A DNA stretch of 39,260 nt from JACDBD01 sp050743385 (GCA_050743385.1 JBOGFJ010000289.1:1-39260), one strand, 5' to 3'. Counted from the stretch's first letter, positions 27,344 to 35,706 are shown. Notes: generated from the letters alone by a model not told the origin. Translations and numbers: made by a program.

Positions 27344-28885
27344 TCAACCCCGGCGATGGCGCAGGAGTGCTGCGGGCACATCGGTGTCGATCGCTTCCAG
27401 CACGTCGGACACCTCCGGTTCGGCGAAGAGAGCGTCGGGTGGACGGCGAGACCATTTCCAGAAGTCGTCCGGCTGTGGAGTGAAATCGGTCCAGATCCGA
27501 TTCCTGACGGCTGCGAGGTAATAACAGATCCACGCGCGGTCGCGCTGGTCGACCAACGGCGGAAGATCGCCCAGTACTCCCCGCCGGAGGAGCTCGAAGT
27601 ACTCGTCTCTCGAGGCCGCTGACCAGACGAAGCCGAGATCGGCGTAGTAGCTCGTGCCGGAGACGAGGACCGGTTTGCCCAACGCTGCCGCCTCGATCCC
27701 GATGGTCGACACGAAGGGCAGCACGAGCCGGGCCGACGCCAACAGGTCGTAGGTGTTCACCGCGCTGTCGGCCGGCACGAAGCGGCATCGGGGATCGGCA
27801 CCGAACCGGTCCTGCAAGATCGTGCCGATGTCGAGGCGGCTTCGTTGGAGCGCCCGACGCTCGGAAGGATGCTGACGCACGATCACGGGACACTCGTTCA
27901 GCTCGAGGATCTCGGTGATCGTCGACGTGATCCAGTCGACCGTGTCCGCGAAGTGGAGATGTCGGCCGAGGGCGGCTGTATCCCATTCGACGTTCAGTGG
28001 CATCAGGACTGCGTCGGCGTCGGCGGAGGTCTCGGCCTGTGCCGGGAGCCGCTGGAAGCCGTATCGATCGGTGCTCTCGCTGCGGCTGTTGAACTCCGAG
28101 CGCGCCGTGGCGACGGCCTCGCGCCGCGAATCCTCCGGGGAGTCCCACAACGCGTCGAAGGCGCGTGGAACATCGCCGTGTTGGGCCGCGACGCCACTCA
28201 CGCAGAGCTGAACGACGTGCAGATCCGCGTCGAAGGTGGCGATACGGCAACCTCGGTCCTCGGCAGCGAGACGGAACAACCCACTGGTCCCGTAGACACC
28301 GCCGGGCACGAGCACGCAGTCGACGTCGTCGCGGCCGAGCGCGCTCCTCACGAGCGGCAGGGCGCGTGTCAGGGACGCTTCGACATCGTGTGCCCACCGA
28401 CGATCGCGTTCGGTGGGCAACGCGCCTCGAAGTCGCCATGTGACGTTGTGACTGGTCAGCGTCTCGATCGCTCGCCCATCTGTCTCGCTCGAGGGGTGGG
28501 CGGGCTCGTCGCTCAGGCGCACCACGGGGAGGGAGCGGCCGACACGGGCGAGAACACCGGCGATCGCTCGATTCTGTTTGTCCACGTACGGCTCGGGGAA
28601 GCCGGTATCGTCCCAGAGGAGAATCACCCTGCGACGCCGGCGCGCCAACCCGATCGCGAGCATGATCGAGTACCACGGCGCCGCGGTGGAGACCCATGGA
28701 GCAACGACGACGCCGACTGCCGGACCGTCCAGTCCGTTCGGCACCGGCAGCGCGTCGAAGCCCTCGAGGTACTCGAGGAAGACTTCTGCCGTCTGCGGGA
28801 ACCAGCGCTTGTAGTCGTGGAGCCGGTAGCGCCTGGGCGGACTGCGCCTCAACAAGCGGTCAAAACGGTTCGGCAGTCCGTCCAC
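27344..28885 (-). CDS. Capsule-synthesis-like (KpsS/LipB-type GT-B) glycosyltransferase
   Basis: 513 residues. The C-terminal half carries CPVIVRQHPSERRALQ, CRFVPADSAVNTYDLLASAR, LPFVSTIGIEAAALGKPVLV and SGTSYYADLGFVWSA, the arrangement of Capsule_synth/KpsS-like and CDP-glycerol-transferase-like GT-B enzymes. The N-terminal half (VGVVVAPWVSTAAPWYSIMLAIGLARRRRRVILLWDD) fits the first Rossmann domain. The acceptor and the sugar (possibly an ulosonic acid, given the family) are inferred only weakly. The GTG at 28885 has no good Shine-Dalgarno and may not be exact. It sits between the methyltransferase gene (143 bp upstream) and the pyruvyltransferase-like gene. Confidence 0.75.
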   Translation of the reverse strand: MDGLPNRFDRLLRRSPPRRYRLHDYKRWFPQTAEVFLEYLEGFDALPVPNGLDGPAVGVVVAPWVSTAAPWYSIMLAIGLARRRRRVILLWDDTGFPEPYVDKQNRAIAGVLARVGRSLPVVRLSDEPAHPSSETDGRAIETLTSHNVTWRLRGALPTERDRRWAHDVEASLTRALPLVRSALGRDDVDCVLVPGGVYGTSGLFRLAAEDRGCRIATFDADLHVVQLCVSGVAAQHGDVPRAFDALWDSPEDSRREAVATARSEFNSRSESTDRYGFQRLPAQAETSADADAVLMPLNVEWDTAALGRHLHFADTVDWITSTITEILELNECPVIVRQHPSERRALQRSRLDIGTILQDRFGADPRCRFVPADSAVNTYDLLASARLVLPFVSTIGIEAAALGKPVLVSGTSYYADLGFVWSAASRDEYFELLRRGVLGDLPPLVDQRDRAWICYYLAAVRNRIWTDFTPQPDDFWKWSRRPPDALFAEPEVSDVLEAIDTDVPAALLRHRRG

Positions 28886-29028
28886 CTCGGTTCCGAGAGG
28901 CTGTCCTCGAACGAATGACGCCTCGACCTCTCACTGCTCACTCCGAATGCCCGGGTGCCTCTGGCGGGGCTCGCGACGACGGCGCGCGGGAGGACCCAAG
29001 TGACCAGGAGAGTACAGGACGCGAGCGA

Positions 29029-29769
29029 TCACTTCACGCAGATGAACCACTTTCCGACCGACATCCGGCTCTTCCACCCGGAGTCCAGGACGAGCACGGT
29101 CGGGTATGCGGCAGTGAACCACTGCATCCACCAGTCGACGGAGTTGTTGAAGAAGCTCTGACGGCCGTCTTTGACCCACCCCTCGTCATCCCCGGTTGCA
29201 GACACCGGTATCTGATGGAAGGAGGAGCGGTGGGTGATCCGCTTGCACTCGACCAAGAAGTTGCCGATCCCCTCCTCGGTGAAGTGCTCGAGGGAGCCGA
29301 TGGAGTACGAGTAGTCGAATTGGTCGTCGTCGTAGTCGGTGCGGGTGGCGTCGCAAACCTCGAGGTGGTCCTCCCGGATTCCCCGTTCGGCCGCCTTCGT
29401 GATCAGCAGGTCGGAGATGTCGCAGCCGTAGACGTCCAGCTTCGGGAAGGGGTTCAACAGCTCCATGGTCTTGCCCGTGCCGCACGCGATGTCGAGGACC
29501 TTGCCCTCGTACCCCCACATGAGGAGGGCGATCTCCACCCATACCGTGCCTTCGCCCCAGTGGTCCAGCATGGTGGCGAACTCCGGGTCCCAGTAGGCGC
29601 TGAGGTCTTGCTTCCCGGGAAGCGCCTCGCCCTGAGCCTTCTGCTGCGTCCCGCGGCCGCGCTTGATCGCGCTCGCCGCCGACCAGAGAATCGGAGGGCA
29701 GATTTGACGCGCCAACTTCTTCGCGCGAGCAGGTCCGCTCGCGGGTCCCCACCGCCTGCCCATATTCAC
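29029..29769 (-). CDS. Class I SAM-dependent methyltransferase
   Basis: 246 residues. After a basic N-terminus comes DLSAYWDPEFATMLDHWGEG, then the SAM motif GKVLDIACGTGKTMELL, VYGCDISDLLITKA (acidic loop), LEVCDATRTDYDDDQFDYSYSIGSLEHF (motifs II and III). The C-terminus is rich in aromatic residues (FNNSVDWWMQWF). The substrate is unknown; a sugar or the glycan terminus would fit the setting. A terminal methyl group is a known stop signal recognised by long Wzt proteins, and wzt here has such an extension. The start is a GTG at 29769 or the ATG two codons later (29763), 9-15 bp after the neuB stop, so the two genes share an operon. Confidence 0.85.
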   Translation of the reverse strand: MNMGRRWGPASGPARAKKLARQICPPILWSAASAIKRGRGTQQKAQGEALPGKQDLSAYWDPEFATMLDHWGEGTVWVEIALLMWGYEGKVLDIACGTGKTMELLNPFPKLDVYGCDISDLLITKAAERGIREDHLEVCDATRTDYDDDQFDYSYSIGSLEHFTEEGIGNFLVECKRITHRSSFHQIPVSATGDDEGWVKDGRQSFFNNSVDWWMQWFTAAYPTVLVLDSGWKSRMSVGKWFICVK

Positions 29770-29778
29770 GCCGAGAGG

Positions 29779-30654
29779 TCACCGCCGATCGTGTCGAAGA
29801 CGCTCCAGGAGCGGCTGCTCGCTCTCGTACACCCGCTTCTCTCCGTCTCCCAACGCGGCCTCGGTGACGCGGATGTAGTTGACGAGCCGCTCGAATCCGC
29901 CGGGCTCCACGGATGCCGCGTGATCACTGCCCCACATGGCTCGGTCGAGCGTGATGTGCCGCTCGACGTAGCACGCCCCGAGGGCCACCGCTACGACGGT
30001 AGTCGGGAGTCCGACCTCGTGCCCTGAGTAGCCGATCGGCGAGGAGTAACGGTTCCGGAGCGTTTCGATCATTCGCAGATTGAGCTCGTCCGGCGCACAG
30101 GGGTAGCTACTGGTGCAATGCGTGATCAGCAGGTCGTCGGTCCCGAGGAGCTCGACGGCGTGGTCGATCTGGTCCAGGGAGGACATCCCGGTCGACAGGA
30201 TGACGGTGCGCCCTGTCGACCGAACCGATTTGAGCAGCGCCTCGTTGGTGAGTGTCGCCGACGCGATCTTGTAGGCGGGGGGATCGAACGCGTCGAGAAA
30301 CCTCACGGATTCCTCGTCCCACGGGGACGCAAACCACGCGATCCCCTCGTGTCTGCAGTGTTCGTCGATCGCGCCGTACTCGGCGGCCCCGAACTCCATG
30401 CGCTTCCGGTACTCGAGGTAGGTGATCTCTCCCCACGGCGTGCTGCGCATCCTGTCCCGCTGTTCGGGCGGGACGCACACCTCGGGAGTGCGCTTCTGGA
30501 ACTTCACCGCGTCGCAGCCGACCCGCCCCGCGACATCGATGAGTTGGCGCGCGATGTCGAGATCGCCGTTGTGGTTGATGCCGATCTCCGCCGCGATGTA
30601 GACGGGCTGCCCGTCACCGACGATCCGGTCGCCGATTCGGATGGTGCGTGTCAT
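29779..30654 (-). CDS. neuB: N-acetylneuraminate/nonulosonate synthase (NeuB), short form without SAF domain
   Basis: 291 residues. The TIM barrel that condenses PEP with an N-acyl hexose is complete: IAAEIGINHNGDLDIARQLI (20-39), AVKFQKRTPE, IAWFASPWDEESVRFL, AYKIASATLTNEALL, VILSTGMSSLDQI, LITHCTSSYPC, IGYSGHEVGLPTT, and VERHITLDRAMWGSDHAASVEP (230-251). The family normally continues with an antifreeze-like SAF domain of about 60 residues that closes the active site of the partner subunit. Here the chain stops 20 or so residues after the barrel (YESEQPLLERLRHDRR). First gene of a minus-strand operon; divergent from the epimerase at 30759. Product class (Neu, Leg, Kdn) cannot be decided by eye. 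Confidence 0.93.
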   Translation of the reverse strand: MTRTIRIGDRIVGDGQPVYIAAEIGINHNGDLDIARQLIDVAGRVGCDAVKFQKRTPEVCVPPEQRDRMRSTPWGEITYLEYRKRMEFGAAEYGAIDEHCRHEGIAWFASPWDEESVRFLDAFDPPAYKIASATLTNEALLKSVRSTGRTVILSTGMSSLDQIDHAVELLGTDDLLITHCTSSYPCAPDELNLRMIETLRNRYSSPIGYSGHEVGLPTTVVAVALGACYVERHITLDRAMWGSDHAASVEPGGFERLVNYIRVTEAALGDGEKRVYESEQPLLERLRHDRR

Positions 30655-30758
30655 GTTGCCCCGGTTCGTGTCCGTCCCTCTGGCCTGACCAATGGTAGAG
30701 CGTTGGCCTCTCGCACTGCGCTTGTGCGGGGACGAACAGGTCGTCCAACCTTCAGCGC

Positions 30759-31703
30759 ATGATCTCGACCGACACGCGGGCTCTCGTCACCGGAGGGGCC
30801 GGCTTCATCGGCTCACATCTGGTGGATCGCCTCGTCGACCTTGGTGCCCGAGTCGCGGTCGTCGATGATCTGTCTACTGGCCGGATGGAGAACCTCCGAG
30901 ATGTCGCCTCTCGGATCGACTTCAGGCATCTCCCGCTGGGTGAGGTGCTGAACGAGCCGGATTTCGTCCTGGGCTTCGACGTCGTCTTCCACCTGGCAGC
31001 CAACCCCTACATCCCGCCGTCGGTGGAGGACCCCTCGTCCGACTACGGACTGAACCTCGACATGACATTCCGGCTGCTGGAGGTGTTGCGCCGCGGAGAA
31101 CACCGGCCGCGGCTGGTGAACACCTCGTCGGCGGCGGTGTACGGGAACCCACTGCGGCTCCCGATCGAGGAGTCGGATCCAACCGTGCCGATCTCGCCGT
31201 ACGGCGTGAGCAAGCTCGCGGCGGAGCGATACGTCGCCGTTTACAGTCAGCTCTATGGGATCGCGGCCTCGTCGGTGCGGCTGTTCTCCGTCTACGGGCC
31301 CCGACAGCGGAAGCAGGTCGTCTACGACCTGTTCGACCGCCTCAGTCGCGATCCCGGCCGGCTGGAGGTCATCGGGGACGGGACGCAAGAACGTGACTTC
31401 GCGTACGTGGAGGACGTCGCCGCCGCGATGATCCTCGTAGCGCAGCGAGCACCCGCGGCGGGCGAGGTCTTCAACGTCGCGTCCGGCACCGCCCACTCGA
31501 TCGGACAGCTGGTCTCCGGCATCTGCGAGGCCCTGGAGCTGCGACCGGATGTCGAGTACACGGGGAAGATCCGTCCCGGCGACGCCGCTCGGTGGTCCGT
31601 GGACATCTCAGAGCTTCGCGCGCTCGGATACGAGGCTCGCACCACCCTGGCCCAAGGGCTGCGGGCGACCCGGGATTGGCACCGTGTCGAACAAAGAAGC
31701 TGA
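30759..31703 (+). CDS. NAD-dependent sugar epimerase/dehydratase, copy 1
   Basis: 314-residue extended SDR. Cofactor loop ALVTGGAGFIGSHLVDRL (8-25), the NAD-binding acidic VVDDLSTG, NTSSAAVYGNP with the active-site serines, and PYGVSKLAAERY (Tyr148, Lys152). The C-terminal part GDGTQERDFAYVEDVAAA and FNVASGTAHSIGQL is typical of UDP-sugar 4-epimerases and related decarboxylases or dehydratases. It makes or interconverts a nucleotide sugar for the glycan. Overlaps the downstream GT4 gene by 20 bp. A second, different epimerase is encoded at 34044-34967. Confidence 0.9.
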   Translation: MISTDTRALVTGGAGFIGSHLVDRLVDLGARVAVVDDLSTGRMENLRDVASRIDFRHLPLGEVLNEPDFVLGFDVVFHLAANPYIPPSVEDPSSDYGLNLDMTFRLLEVLRRGEHRPRLVNTSSAAVYGNPLRLPIEESDPTVPISPYGVSKLAAERYVAVYSQLYGIAASSVRLFSVYGPRQRKQVVYDLFDRLSRDPGRLEVIGDGTQERDFAYVEDVAAAMILVAQRAPAAGEVFNVASGTAHSIGQLVSGICEALELRPDVEYTGKIRPGDAARWSVDISELRALGYEARTTLAQGLRATRDWHRVEQRS

Positions 31704-32904
31704 GACGCCGCTGCGCGTGGCGTTCGCCGACATCGCCAACCCGGGCTGGACCGCCGGCGCCCACTACTACAAGAACCTGTTCATCGCCCTTCGTCAGCTC
31801 GACGAGAACCGACAGCCACACGTCGTCGTGGTCGTCCCGCCTCTCAGACGGGCTGGTGGCTACGAGACCTACCGCGACCTCGCGGACGAGGTGGTGGGAA
31901 CGCCGACCGAGCCGCGCTCGGGCTTCGTGCTCCGGCAGCTTCGACGAGTGAGACGCCGCCTCGCTGGCGATGCTCGTCGCGGTCGGCCGCTCGAGAGGCT
32001 GCTGAGAGAGCAAGACATCGACGCCATGTTCGCCTGCTGGACGGAGTTCGGCTCCTCCTTCGGGATACCACTGCTCGGCTGGATTCCTGACTTCCAGCAC
32101 AAGCACCACCCCGAACTCTTCTCGCCCTGGGAGAACCGCCAACGAGACCGGCTGTTCGATCGGATGGCCGCCAACTGCTCGCGCGTCGTCGTCAGCTCGG
32201 AAGACGCGCGGCGCGACTACGAACGATTCCTCCCCTCATATGCACGCAAGGCCCGAGTGCTGCGTTTCGTCGCCCAGGTGCCGCCTGACGTGTACGACGG
32301 CGACCCACGTCGGATATGCGACGAGTACCACCTACCCGAGCGCTTCGTCTACCTTCCCAACCAGTTCTGGGTCCACAAGAACCATGCGCTCGTGGTCGAA
32401 GCACTCACGCTGCTGAAGTCGCGCCGTCCCGACATCACCGTTGCCTGCACTGGCAATCCCGCGGACAACCGCGACCCCGTGCACTTCGGCGAACTACTCG
32501 CGCGGGTCTCGCGCCTCGGTCTGCGCGACAACTTCGTAGTGCTCGGCTGGGTGCCCCACGCGCACACGTTCCGACTCCTACGGCAGTCGGTTGCGGTGCT
32601 ACAACCCTCCCTCTTCGAGGGCTGGAGCACGACGGTCGAGGAGACGAAGTCGATCGGCAAGACAATCGTCTTGTCGGACATCCCCATCCACCGAGAGCAG
32701 GCACCGACGAGCGCGCTCTACATCGACCCGACCGACGCCGCGGCACTGGCCGAGCGCTTGATCGAGGTTTACGACACCCGCGCGCCCGGACCCGACGGGG
32801 CGCTGGAGTCGCTCGCGCGCAAGTCCCTGCCTGGGCGCACCCGTGAGTACGCGGAAACGTTCGTCGACATGGTCCGAGATGCGATGGCGTCGGGCTCGGC
32901 TTGA
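31684..32904 (+). CDS. Family 4 (GT-B) glycosyltransferase
   Basis: 406 residues from a GTG at 31684, inside the end of the epimerase gene; upstream codons in this frame are antisense-like. N-terminal domain: VAFADIANPGWTAGAHYYKNLF, IPLLGWIPDFQHKHHPELFS (PDFQH at 135-139), VVVSSEDARRDYERF. C-terminal donor domain: FVYLPNQFWVHKNHALVVEAL, FVVLGWVPHAHTFRLLRQS, LQPSLFEGWSTTVEETKSIG with the EX7E-type nucleotide-sugar site, and LSDIPIHREQAP. This layout, especially PDFQH and FEGWSTTVEE, is common among mannosyl- and related transferases of O-antigen clusters. Last gene of a two-gene unit. Confidence 0.92.
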   Translation: MSNKEAETPLRVAFADIANPGWTAGAHYYKNLFIALRQLDENRQPHVVVVVPPLRRAGGYETYRDLADEVVGTPTEPRSGFVLRQLRRVRRRLAGDARRGRPLERLLREQDIDAMFACWTEFGSSFGIPLLGWIPDFQHKHHPELFSPWENRQRDRLFDRMAANCSRVVVSSEDARRDYERFLPSYARKARVLRFVAQVPPDVYDGDPRRICDEYHLPERFVYLPNQFWVHKNHALVVEALTLLKSRRPDITVACTGNPADNRDPVHFGELLARVSRLGLRDNFVVLGWVPHAHTFRLLRQSVAVLQPSLFEGWSTTVEETKSIGKTIVLSDIPIHREQAPTSALYIDPTDAAALAERLIEVYDTRAPGPDGALESLARKSLPGRTREYAETFVDMVRDAMASGSA

Positions 32905-33027
32905 CGCGCCGGGTAACCGTCGTTCGCTCGGCCGCGGCGGCCGGACGTGTGGGCGTGCGGACCCGCCAATGCCTGCCACGCGTCGTGGCGAGCTGGCATC
33001 GGGCCTCACCCGGAGGGAGAGAAGGCA

Positions 33028-33038
33028 TGTGTGATACT
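33028..33038 (+). promoter_or_regulatory. TGTGTGATACT element, copy 1 (extended -10)
   Basis: Identical over 11 bases to the element at 35042-35052. Ends exactly 6 nt before the GTG at 33045. TGTGATACT resembles an extended -10. No -35 is recognisable at 16-18 nt. Confidence 0.6.
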
Positions 33039-33044
33039 CGGCCG

Positions 33045-33170
33045 GTGAGAGCCTGCCCGCCTGCGCTCGACGATCCCGACCCTCGCTACGGCGCGCGCGC
33101 CGGGGTGCACTGGGCCGGTGAAGGCCGTCGTCAGGGCACGCGGGTCGGGTTCGAGGTCGCGATTTCGTGA
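33045..33170 (+). CDS. 41-codon ORF, truncated homologue of the helical-protein gene at 35059
   Basis: The GTG lies 6 nt after the TGTGTGATACT element. The peptide contains PALDDPDPRYGARAGVHWAG, which matches the N-terminal part VLDDADPRADAGVHRA of the 188-residue protein at 35059; the DNA is alike over about 50 bases and then diverges. It stops at 33168-33170 in a GTGA overlap with the next gene's start, so ribosomes finishing here could restart on that gene. It may be a leftover of a duplicated gene 5' end, a real leader peptide, or both. Whether the peptide is made is unknown. Confidence 0.5.
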   Translation: MRACPPALDDPDPRYGARAGVHWAGEGRRQGTRVGFEVAIS

Positions 33171-34006
33171 AGCTCCACATCGGGGCGAGGCTGCGGGGCG
33201 TAGGCGCGCGGCTACGCGCGCTCACCCATGCCCGGCGGGAACCGATCGTGGTGTACCAGATGGCCAAGGTCGGGTCGCGGACGGTGTACCGCTCCCTCCG
33301 CTCGCTCGACCTGCCGCGGCCGGTACTTCACGCGCACGTGCTCAACGACCTCGACGCGCTGGAGGAACGAATCAGGCAGCTCTATCCCGACCCGGTTGGG
33401 ACCCTGGCGGAGATCGAGAACGGCAGAAAGCTGCGTCGACGGATTCTGCGCAGCCGCGGCCGGACTTGGCACGTGATCACCCTGGTTCGGGACCCGGTGA
33501 GCAGAGACGTCTCTGCGTTCTTCCACAACCTCACCGAGGTCATCCCGGATGTGTACGAGCGGTACGCGCGCGACGAAATCGCGCTCGCCGACATCGGAGA
33601 TGCGTTCCTCCACCAGTACGACCACGACGCGCCGCTCAGCTGGTTCCAGTCGCAGCTCGAGCCGGTGTTCGGGATCGACGTCTTCGCAGTGCCCTTCGAC
33701 ACCACGGCGGGGTATGCGACGTACGAGACGCCCACGGCCAGATTGCTTCTCATCCGACTCGAGGATCTCGAGACGCACGGGAAGACTGCCATCAGCGAGT
33801 TCCTCGGTCTGGATGGGTTCGAGCTGGTGAGCACGAACCGCGCGCGCAACAAGCCATACAGCGATCTCTATTCGGCCTTCGAACGGGACGTGACCTTGCC
33901 CGCGAGTTACCTCGCACGCATGTACGACAGCCGCCTTGCGCGGCACTTCTACACCGATACGGAGATCGAGGGCTTCAAGGAACGGTGGACGAAGGCGCGC
34001 CTGTGA
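33167..34006 (+). CDS. NKWYS-type putative capsular polysaccharide protein (sulfotransferase-like)
   Basis: 279 residues. The N-terminal loop VVYQMAKVGSRTVYRSL (28-44) resembles a PAPS-binding loop, HVITLVRDPVSRDVSAFFHN (102-121) the 3'-phosphate-binding motif, and RNKPYSDLY (227-235) corresponds to the NKWYS signature of a family annotated as putative capsular polysaccharide synthesis proteins. Sulfate transfer to a glycan is likely but not proven for the family. The GTG start overlaps the stop of the 41-codon ORF (GTGA) and has GAGG 10 nt upstream. It ends 37 bp from the convergent epimerase gene. Confidence 0.85.
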   Translation: MKLHIGARLRGVGARLRALTHARREPIVVYQMAKVGSRTVYRSLRSLDLPRPVLHAHVLNDLDALEERIRQLYPDPVGTLAEIENGRKLRRRILRSRGRTWHVITLVRDPVSRDVSAFFHNLTEVIPDVYERYARDEIALADIGDAFLHQYDHDAPLSWFQSQLEPVFGIDVFAVPFDTTAGYATYETPTARLLLIRLEDLETHGKTAISEFLGLDGFELVSTNRARNKPYSDLYSAFERDVTLPASYLARMYDSRLARHFYTDTEIEGFKERWTKARL

Positions 34007-34043
34007 CGGCAAGTGTCCTGGCGCGCTCATGGCGGTCGACCAT

Positions 34044-34967
34044 CTAGCTGTCGAACGACCTCACCGTGTGGATGAGCCCCGCCTCGAACCCGACTTCGCA
34101 CTCGAAGCCGAGATCGCGTCGCGCGGCGGACGGGTCGGCGCGGGTATGGCGCACGTCACCGGCGCGAGATTCGGTGTGCACCGGTGGCACGTCTACCCCG
34201 AGGATCCCTTGGAGGAACGAGAGCAGGTCGAGCAGTGAGTGCGCCTCTCCCGCGGCGATGTTGTAGGCGCGGCCGCTGCAAACCTGCGCCGGAGCCGCCG
34301 AGGCGGTGAGGTTGGCGGCGACCACGTCGCTGATGTAGGTGAAATCGCGACTCTGGTGACCGTCTCCGTGGACAATGGGCGGCTCCTTCGCCCGGAGCGC
34401 CTCGATGAAGAGAGGGATCACGGCCGCGTACGCGGAGTCGGGTCGCTGGCGGGGCCCGAACACGTTGAAGTAACGCAGCGCGACCGTCTCGAGCCCGTAC
34501 AGCTCGGCGAAGACACGGCAGTAGTGCTCCCCCACGAGCTTGCTGACCGCGTACGGCGACCGCGGGAGCGTGGGAGCCGACTCGGGCGTCGGGAGCTGCT
34601 CGGCCCCGCCGTACACGCTGCTCGACGACGCGTACACCACCCGGCGCACACCGGCGTCGGCGGCGGCCTTGAGCACCGTGAGCGTCCCGTGGACGTTCGC
34701 GGTGTCGGTCGCGAGCGGGTCCTCCACCGAGCGCAGCACGGCCCGATGCGCCGCCTGGTGCCAGACGACCTCGGCGCCCTCGACCGCGTCTCGAACGACC
34801 GCCTCCTCCGCGGCACTGCCGGTCACGAGGTCCGCCGCCTGGTTCACGTTCTCGACCGAGCCGGAGAACAGGTCGTCGAGCACCCGCACCGAGTCGCCGC
34901 GCGCCACCAGCGCGTCGACCACGTGCGAGCCGATGAAGCCGGCGCCACCGGTCACGAGCACGTCCAC
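34044..34967 (-). CDS. NAD-dependent sugar epimerase/dehydratase, copy 2
   Basis: 307-residue extended SDR: VLVTGGAGFIGSHVVDALV (3-21), RVLDDLFSGSVENV, YASSSSVYGGAEQLP, SPYAVSKLVGEHYCR (Tyr139, Lys143), RYFNVFGPRQRPDSAYAAVI, GDGHQSRDFTYISDVVAA and YNIAAGEAHSLLDL. This is the UDP-glucose/GlcNAc 4-epimerase-like pattern. GTG at 34967 or the GTG two codons on (34961), which has GGAG 7 nt upstream; the frame stays open for 2 kb upstream but only as an antisense shadow of the helical-protein gene. Divergent from the helical-protein genes with a 91-bp spacer. Confidence 0.9.
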   Translation of the reverse strand: MDVLVTGGAGFIGSHVVDALVARGDSVRVLDDLFSGSVENVNQAADLVTGSAAEEAVVRDAVEGAEVVWHQAAHRAVLRSVEDPLATDTANVHGTLTVLKAAADAGVRRVVYASSSSVYGGAEQLPTPESAPTLPRSPYAVSKLVGEHYCRVFAELYGLETVALRYFNVFGPRQRPDSAYAAVIPLFIEALRAKEPPIVHGDGHQSRDFTYISDVVAANLTASAAPAQVCSGRAYNIAAGEAHSLLDLLSFLQGILGVDVPPVHTESRAGDVRHTRADPSAARRDLGFECEVGFEAGLIHTVRSFDS

Positions 34968-35041
34968 GCTCCAATCCTGGCCCACCGGGACGCGGGTGGG
35001 CGTGATCGGGGCGGACGCGCCGCACGCGCCTCGGCAGGTGC

Positions 35042-35052
35042 TGTGTGATACT
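35042..35052 (+). promoter_or_regulatory. TGTGTGATACT element, copy 2 (extended -10)
   Basis: Same 11 bases as at 33028-33038 and the same 6-nt distance to the start codon, here the GTG at 35059. Confidence 0.65.
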
Positions 35053-35058
35053 CGACAC

Positions 35059-35625
35059 GTGATCGAGCCACCGTCCGATGTCGACCGGTCGCACGTGGTG
35101 CCCGCGACCGTGCTCGACGACGCCGACCCGCGAGCGGACGCCGGGGTGCACCGGGCGTCGGCGGCGGCGTTGGCCGATCTCGCCGAGCACCACGCCCGGG
35201 CGGTGGCAGCCCTCGATCGGGCCTTGGCCGCACGGCTCGGTGATCTCGACCTGGCGATGGAGACGCGCACGACGGATCTCGAGCGCCGTGTCACCCAGGC
35301 CGAAGGCAAGCTCGCGGACGCGCTTTCCGACGCGATGGCGGAGTTCCGGCGCGCCGGCAGCGACGAGCGCCGATTCCTGCGCGAAGCGGCGGCTTCCCGG
35401 CTCGCCGACGTGGAGGAGGCGGCCAACCGCCACCAGGCCGAGCTCGAAGAGCTTGCCGCCGAGCGGTTGGAAGACGTCCGCGAGATCCTCGGCCGGATCG
35501 AGGAGCTCGAGTACCTGGCCGCCGCCCGACTCGCTGCGCTCGAGGGGCTCGAGGGGGAGGCGGCAGCCGCGTCGGGCTCGACGAACGGCGACCAGGCACC
35601 GGGTTCGCCCCGATCCGACGCCTGA
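35059..35625 (+). CDS. 188-residue Ala/Glu-rich helical (coiled-coil) protein of unknown function
   Basis: Starts VIEPPSDVDRSHVVP. After a short disordered-looking lead (1-30) the chain from about residue 30 to 165 is almost free of Gly and Pro and rich in Ala, Glu, Arg and Leu: LADLAEHHARAVAALDRALA, TTDLERRVTQAEGKLADAL, RFLREAAASRLADVEEAANR, EELAAERLEDVREILGRIEE. The tail SGSTNGDQAPGSPRSDA is flexible. No signal peptide or membrane segment, so probably cytoplasmic. I recognise no family. The GTG is set by the GATACT element 6 nt upstream; no Shine-Dalgarno. The next gene has the same element and also encodes a long helical protein, so the two may be partners. The 5' end has a homologous fragment at 33045. 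Confidence 0.8.
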   Translation: MIEPPSDVDRSHVVPATVLDDADPRADAGVHRASAAALADLAEHHARAVAALDRALAARLGDLDLAMETRTTDLERRVTQAEGKLADALSDAMAEFRRAGSDERRFLREAAASRLADVEEAANRHQAELEELAAERLEDVREILGRIEELEYLAAARLAALEGLEGEAAAASGSTNGDQAPGSPRSDA

Positions 35626-35691
35626 CCAGCACCGGAACCGCGCCCTGGAGCCTCCTTCGCCGCCTCGGGCATGGGGCGAAGCGTGCATCTA

Positions 35692-35700
35692 TGTGATACT
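35692..35700 (+). promoter_or_regulatory. TGTGATACT element, copy 3 (extended -10)
   Basis: Differs from copies 1 and 2 by one base just upstream (TATGTGATACT). Again exactly 6 nt before the start codon, the ATG at 35707. Confidence 0.65.
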
Positions 35701-35706
35701 TGCCCG

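Noticed and set aside
27330..28697. N-terminal extension of the pyruvyltransferase-like frame to 902 residues
   Set aside because: This part lies within the gene at 27344-28885 in another frame and has Arg-rich, unstructured composition; family similarity begins after the ATG at 27329.
33045..33170. Riboswitch or attenuator leader before the NKWYS-type gene
   Set aside because: The start codon lies at the expected transcription start, leaving no untranslated leader, and no run of one regulatory codon is present.
34007..34043. Terminator between the convergent NKWYS-type and epimerase genes
   Set aside because: Only a 4-bp ATGG/CCAT pairing is visible in 37 bp; too weak to call.
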